From the NCBI GenBank assembly GCA_023213395.1, contig CM041465.1, positions 186,255,741 through 186,319,740 of the forward strand: 64,000 bases of DNA, read 5' to 3'. Below, piece after piece: positions 57,446 to 64,000 of the stretch. The notes under the pieces were generated by a model, which saw nothing but the letters and a program-made list of their open reading frames with translations, did no database searches and was not told the DNA's origin. The stretch's first letter is position 1. The number at the start of each line of letters is the position of its first letter. Made by a program: the position numbers and the translations under genes. This DNA is from Cycas panzhihuaensis. Lineage: Eukaryota > Cycadophyta.

Positions 57446-59903
57446 TATGTAAAGGCTTTAGTACAAGATCAACAAATATGGTTTCAATGAATGGCTAAGA
57501 GGAATAATCCTCAAATGATAGTATGATGCATAACTCTATATCAAGTCACAATGAGTACTAGTAAAGGGAATCAAGATATTCTTCTTCCTTTAATGAACCA
57601 AAAAATAAGTGCTAATATATAATTTAATACTTCCATATTGATATACTTTTGTAAGAAAAAATAGGAGGCTATACGCTCTTTTGATTGTGATGCAAAGTAA
57701 CAAGGAAATCCTTAATGTTTTGATTGTCAATTAACTTTTAGAATATTAAATTAAACTTTTGAGACAAAATAATCAATGAACCTTGAAACCTTAAGCTTTT
57801 GTAAATTTTAAGTTGAGAAAAGAAAGGACTAAAGCCTTTGATAAAGAACAAAATGACTACTTAACTAATATATAAGAAAAAGATATTAGATTTTGAATGC
57901 CAAAGTGTTCCTTTATAAGAAAAAAAATAACTATATGAAACTTGTAATTTTTGAACAAAAACTATGCTTAAAGTGATTAAAATTGCTAAAAAACTATTTA
58001 TTTTTATTTTATAATACAAAAATGAAATAGAATCAATGTAGATATTACCTATTTGATGTTTTATAGCACTTGGGTTTCTTGAAGCTTAAGGAGTTAAAAT
58101 TAATATCAGTTGGCTATAAAATAGCTTCTAATGTATATGAAAGACCAACAATAACTCTAAAAAATTGATTAGAAATATATAATACTCGAATATAATTGTT
58201 TGAAATGAAGAAATACTTAAAAAATATTACTAAATAAGCTTGTATAGGGCTGAATTAGAACCTCAACTTAAGCAACTTTAAAGTCCTGTAAAATGATGTC
58301 AAAATATAATAAAACTAATTCCAACATGAAGTGCTCTAAAATACCTTTCGGATGGTTCTTATGGTTCAAAAATCAGAGTTGAAATGATTAATTTATTGCA
58401 AAAGCTATGACTATACCTCTTTATGACTAATAGAATAAATGTTAAAAAAAATTTGTCACTTTGATCAAATAAAACTCAGCTGAAACAAGCTCAAATTAGA
58501 AAAGTGATAACACCACACTGAAGATCTCTTAAATATGTTCTAATGAGACCAGTTTTTCTAAAAACTAATACTTCAGGGGTAAGTTATAATAATAAATATG
58601 ATAAGTGCTCTTTAGGTAAAAATATAATGAAAAACATTAATAAAGTAAATTAACCCCTTTTAGAAATGGGGAACACAGTTACATGGACTAGTTTTAAATC
58701 ATAGTTGGGTCTCTACAAAGGTTGAAAACCTCAAACAACTTAGAATATGCTCACCAGCTCTTGAAATGAGTCAAAATCCAGAAATATCTTTAAAAAATAA
58801 AAAAATACCTCTTAATAAAACTCAAAATGATGAGGTCACATGGACAAAGGAGGAGACCAAGGGCCAAATAAAGGGGGCTAAAACTCTTTAAACCACACAA
58901 AACTCAAATTTTAGTAATAAGAATTAAATTTAATCAAACTATAGTTAAACTTTATAATATAAATCAAATAAATATTAATAAAATAATATGAAGAATGATG
59001 TGAAGTTGTGTGGCTCGCCGTAAGCATATAGGCAAAGAACAATCACCAAAAACATGTGGAATCGATCAAGAATGATTGATATTACATCACAGATAGGGGC
59101 GTAGATGTCACATGCCCTAGATTGATCAACGATCACCAAGAAATATGAAGAAAAAATGGTATAAACAACACAAAAGAGAGGGTGATATAAAAAGCCAAAC
59201 GGTGGTCTAGCATTAAAAACATAGACTATATCAAGTAGAATGATCACTAAACACTGATGAAAACTCTTTAGTGTTATATGAAGATGAAGAATGACTAGAT
59301 ATATGAGATCAATTTATAAAAAACTTTTAAAAAATGCTTGTTATGAGTGAAAAAACAAAGGAAAAATAATAAGAAACTTGGGTGAGGAGGTTCACTTGAC
59401 TTAAACTTTTCACAGAGTGCTCAGTTTCTCACAAGAGTTTAGGTGTAGTTGGGTATACCTAATAGTGAGATGCTGGTGAAGTTTCATAAAAAATAATCTC
59501 TTACAGACTTAGAATAAAGCAGCAAAGCAAAAAGAGTTAAAAATAGACATATGGTAACTTTGAGTAAGGTTTCCTTTAGCATATGCAATGAAATCGAGTG
59601 AGATTTCTTCAAATGGCTAGAGGATTCAGTTGCAAATAGAATGAGTAGTCATGTGCAATAGTTTTTAGCAATGTGGGAGCCACAATCGCTAGTTCCAAAC
59701 TGTCTATGAATGGTTCCAAAAGAATAAAAAATGAAACGATTGTAATACAAATAAAATATTAATAAATATTAAAGATTTTTTCTATAGTTTAATGTAGTCA
59801 TTAACTAATATTAAACACATACTAAGAATAGTCATGATAAGATATTGTGAGACTCCTATATCCAATGAATACTTGCTCTAATACTAAATGAACTAAGATC
59901 TAT
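57446..59903 (-). other. Leader of element C
   Basis: 2.4 kb AT-rich leader. A less AT-rich island at about 58995-59220 holds a 90-codon reverse-strand ORF (58975-59247) rich in hydrophobic residues (for example YHPLFCVVYTIFSSYFLVIV), with no family I recognise. The rest shows no feature. Confidence 0.5.
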
Positions 59904-59916
59904 GCTCTGATACTAA
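59904..59916 (-). other. Primer-binding site shared by C and the adjoining LTR
   Basis: GCTCTGATACTAA, reverse strand TTAGTATCAGAGC, one change from the initiator tRNA-Met complement; directly adjoins the LTR end at 59917. Confidence 0.7.
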
Positions 59917-60360
59917 TGTTGGAAGATAAAGGGAGTGCAGAGCAGAGTAGGTATAAATGGTGCAAATTCACAAATGGTGAACACCTTTTGATCCAAAAAT
60001 TATATCTCAAAATATAAACCAAATATAAAATATGATGCCAAAATGTACAAAATATAAATAGAGTTCCAATCGAGTACCTGTGCTGCTTGCAACAATAACA
60101 AAACCCTTCAGAGTGGGGATCCTCCTAGAATTTGTAGTCCTAAAGCCAGAAATCTACACTTACCTAAAGGCTAAAAATACAGAGGAAAAATCTTCACAAC
60201 TAGATGATTTGGAACGACCTCAAAGTCCCTATATATAGGTGCACATACTGGGATATAATGAAGTCAGTGAGAGTAGGAAGGAATGTGCCTAACATAACCA
60301 TGAGAAGTCAGCCATAGCTAGTGCATAGAAGTTGGCTAGACTCTAAAAGAGGTCACTTCA
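59917..60360 (-). repeat. LTR of chromovirus G2
   Basis: TGTTGGAAGATAAAGG to GAGGTCACTTCA on the forward strand, 444 bp. On the right it is bounded by a polypurine tract (reverse strand TTTTAAGGGGGGAC, 60361-60374), so it is the 3' LTR of G2. On its left stands a primer-binding site, as for a 5' LTR. CCTATATATAGGTGCAC (60228-60244) holds a TATA-like palindrome. Confidence 0.75.
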
Positions 60361-60374
60361 AGTCCCCCCTTAAA

Positions 60375-60738
60375 ATTGTACTTTACCCTCAAAGCATTAG
60401 CAAGTTCAAAAATTGCCTTAACCATTCATTATTTTCCTAAGTGGCATCTCCAATATTCAGGTTCTTCCATTTGATTAGGTGATCTTTGATTTATCTAGAC
60501 CTAAGAGATTAGGTGCGGGATTGTAAGATTCCTTCATGTTCTAGCATCATCTTTCCTTCCTCGCCGTGCTTAGGTATGTTGGATTGAGGAACAATCTTTT
60601 CCCCAATTTTCTTCTTTAAATAGGATACATGGAAAACATTATGATTCTTTATGTTTTCTGGGAGTTTTAACTAGTAGGCAACTTCACCTATTTTAGAAGT
60701 GATTTTGTAAGGACTAAAGTATCTGGGTGCTATCTTTT
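60375..60738 (-). pseudogene. Ty3/gypsy chromovirus integrase C-terminus with chromodomain, G2
   Basis: Reverse-strand reading from 60738: APRYFSPYKITSKIGEVAY, one stop, LKLPENIKNHNVFHVSYLKK, KIVPQSNIPKHGEEGKM, then IKDHLIKWKNLNIGDAT, one stop, ENNEWLRQFLNL, ending next to the polypurine tract. The GPYxIxxKIGxVAYxLxLPxxxxxHxVFHVSxLK series is the GPY/F module of chromovirus integrases, and LIKWKNLNIGDATxE (60430-60490) is the chromodomain core (WxxxxxxxxTWE), with its Trp before E lost to a stop. Chromodomains tether integration to marked chromatin. Only the last 120 residues remain, because element F cuts in at 60738. Confidence 0.85.
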
Positions 60739-61195
60739 TGTTAGGATTATTAATGTTACTTTTATATTATTTATTATGTCCTATTTAATTCACATGTGTA
60801 AATTATTATTAAAGTGATTCCAATGTTTAGAGTTTAGAAGTTAATTAAATATTATGTGAAAGGTCATTGAAATGCGCAACTACCCATTTCAACAAACCTC
60901 TCTTATTATTTATATCTTCTCCTAGATTTAAGGAGGTAGTTCTGAGAATCTAGGAGGCAATCTAAAGCCTATCTCAAAGGTTGGTTTGGTGTTTGTAAAT
61001 GGTATTTATTAAGGTCTGTGTATAAGTCTATTTTTTTAATAAAATCTTAATTTTAGAAGGTGTTTTTTCTTCCCCAAAAGGGATTTTCCACATGTCAAAC
61101 CATGTGTACTTGTGCAATGTCTTTCTCTTATGTTTTTACTATTCATGCGATCCTATGACATTGTTCATGTGCCTATTCTCACATGGTATCAAAGC
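60739..61195 (+). mobile_element. 5' LTR and primer site of element F, inserted in G2
   Basis: TGTTAGGATTATTAATG at 60739 to TATTCTCACA at 61183 forms a 445-bp LTR, followed by TGGTATCAAAGC (61184-61195), one change from the initiator tRNA-Met site. The LTR begins exactly where the G2 integrase reading breaks off. No second copy lies in the window, so its 3' end is beyond the edge or lost. The site suits either a copia-type or a chromovirus element. Confidence 0.75.
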
Positions 61196-62600
61196 CTATA
61201 TGACCCAAAATTTGCTTTAGTCATGAAATCTATCCATCATATTGTGATTCAATAACCTTAAAATTATGAGATGCAATTGCAAGCAAGCCCTTTCATGCAG
61301 TCGTATGCAACTTCACTGAACCTTCATATGCCATAGCATGCTCCAGTAAAACACATAATGAGACTAAAGCGACACTCTCTGAAATCTCTCCATTACCATT
61401 AGTTAAAGCTTTTCTATATTTAATCTCATAACATTTATGCAAAAACCTTATCATAGCAACATACATTTTTTGGCGGGAACAAAAGCTTTTGTTTCCCTAC
61501 TTAAGAAGGTTCCATCACCTTTGGATGATACTGGAAGATATAGTATAATCTTTAAAAGGAGGTTACTTCTCTGGCATAGATTAACTAGACTAATTCATAA
61601 TTCTGTCATCCTGTTTTGGTGGAAGCAAACTCTCTAGGGTCATCTCTCTTATATCCAGCTTGCTATCAGTAGCTCCAAGCATACAGATAAACTGGCTTAG
61701 ACAATTATCGATATTGTACAGAATGGTAGCCCACCAAACAACACAAAATCATGCCTCATTTTCCACCACTTAAGAATTCTCTAATAAAAGTGCTTCTAAG
61801 TCCTTTGATACTAACTCGTTACAGTCCTTGTAGGCTATAATAAGGGAGTTAATAGCTTCTTAAACAAGAACACAGAGAAATACTAGTCTGCAGAGTACCA
61901 GTCTCCTTGGCGATTGTTAATGAGGGGCCACATGAGACCCCAGGAGAAGATCAACCCTAACAAAAGAGATATGTTTACCAACTATGGACAAATCATTCTC
62001 GCACCAATCTATGTGGGACTGAAATCAAAGTAAAATCTTTGGTCATGAGCCCTTAATCCAAAGGTGGGAAAATTCACAAAACCACAATCATCACCAGCGA
62101 CAAAGAACCACTAGAAGAAACCCCAGAGGAAGCATATGAAGAAGAATAAAATTACTCCACCAGGGTTGCAGGGATACTATCAGATGCTTAGTAACTAAGA
62201 AAACCTCCTCAATCATCGATCCTGTAGGAGCCTCATTCATTCTGATTGAAGGTGCAGCTGGTGCATTCCCAGAATGAAAGTCATTAGAGAGGAAAAGATA
62301 AGACAAAGAAATGGAGAACCCTCGTCAGGAATCCCAGCCATCTCTCCCTCGAATCACATGAAGACAACGTCATCATGGTAGCCGAGTGATGATGAGTGCT
62401 TGAATTGAAGCTTATGCCCTGAGATAATTCATCGTTCCAGTCTTCGATCAACTTACAACAACAATAAACCCTCATCGTCGCCACGATCCAAGCAACCAGG
62501 TAGGGTTTCTTCCTTTCCTTCCCCCCACTCAGACCCCAATATTTTTCTAATTTACTTTTCTTTTATAAAATTCAAAATTTGATCGGGTTCACGTATTGTT
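61196..62600. other. GC-richer, gene-like segment downstream of F's LTR
   Basis: About 1.4 kb, clearly less AT-rich than the surroundings, with CpG sites near its right end (62330-62490). Frames include 66 codons forward (61437-61637, containing KKVPSPLDDTGRYSIIFKRR), and 71 and 66 codons in reverse (62091-62306 and 62284-62484). I recognise no domain in either strand. By position it is the inner part of F, either its leader or a host-derived insert like that in B. The right end ATGGAGAACCCTCG (62312) to CAGGTAGGGTTTCTTCC (62497) resembles a host exon followed by a 5' splice site. Confidence 0.4.
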
Positions 62601-62604
62601 TTTT

Positions 62605-64000
<1,396 letters not shown>

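Larger units (their letters stand above)
56393..59916 (-). mobile_element. Gag-only copia-type LTR element C (TR-GAG), 5' LTR replaced
   Basis: Reverse-strand element of the family of A. The 3' LTR is 56393-56729 (TGTTGGAAGATAAAGG to ATCTTAACA), with the polypurine tract (CTCCCCCTTA, reverse-strand TAAGGGGGAG) at 56732-56741, a gag relic at 56745-57445, a 2.4-kb leader, and a mutated primer-binding site GCTCTGATACTA at 59904-59915. Next to that site an LTR should follow, but 59917 onward matches the C LTR only for its first 26 bases and then becomes the LTR of chromovirus G2. So C lost its 5' LTR by recombination or deletion. Its left edge truncates the T1 3' LTR. Confidence 0.75.

Overview
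The window is intergenic DNA from a plant nuclear genome, almost certainly a repeat-rich, AT-rich seed plant. It is built of old, broken retroelements stacked in and beside each other. Signs of a plant are Ty1/copia and Ty3/gypsy domains, primer-binding sites of the initiator tRNA-Met type (TGGTATCAGAGC), Tat-type Ty3 elements carrying a reverse-oriented plant mobile domain (PMD), a chromodomain retrotransposon, a tRNA-derived SINE, and a captured plant kinesin-4 fragment. I see no intact host gene, no convincing tRNA or rRNA gene and no CRISPR array. Nearly every coding region has stops and frameshifts. Species cannot be named from the sequence.

Layout. 1-5088: three head-to-tail copies of about 1.83 kb of a copia RT/RNase H region, then a PPT and probable LTR (to about 5800). 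5830-6535: end of a reverse-strand gag-only element. 7038-7237: SINE with an 18-bp target-site duplication (TSD). 8640-9419: copia RT relic interrupted by a reverse-strand Ty3 element (9420-13910). 15008-24857: reverse-strand gag-only element A with a TCTTA TSD, itself split by forward-strand gag-only element B (16450-22830). B carries, in antisense, a fused set of host-gene pieces: kinesin-4 coiled coil, NDR-type kinase start, and an SHMT-like exon. 25220-27640: remains of a Tat-like element (T2) with integrase C-terminus and antisense PMD. 27641-35587: mostly unassigned AT-rich DNA with two tandem repeats. 35588-56392: a 20.8-kb Tat-like element (T1) with LTRs of about 2 kb, gag-PR-RT-RH-(deleted)IN and antisense PMD; its 3' LTR was hit by element D (50027-54629, TSD GAAAT) and is cut off at 56392. 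56393-59916: gag-only element C. 59917-60738: 3' end of a chromovirus (G2), cut by copia-type element F (60739 onward). 62605-64000: AT-rich microsatellite.

How the parts relate. Relative ages follow from nesting: B entered A; D entered the 3' LTR of T1; F entered G2; the Ty3 element G1 entered a copia relic. A, B, C and D share one design: LTRs, a long leader, a copia-type gag next to the PPT, and no pol. They match terminal-repeat retrotransposons with a GAG domain (TR-GAG), which depend on enzymes from other elements. The most notable object is B, where this design has picked up and fused pieces of unrelated host genes.
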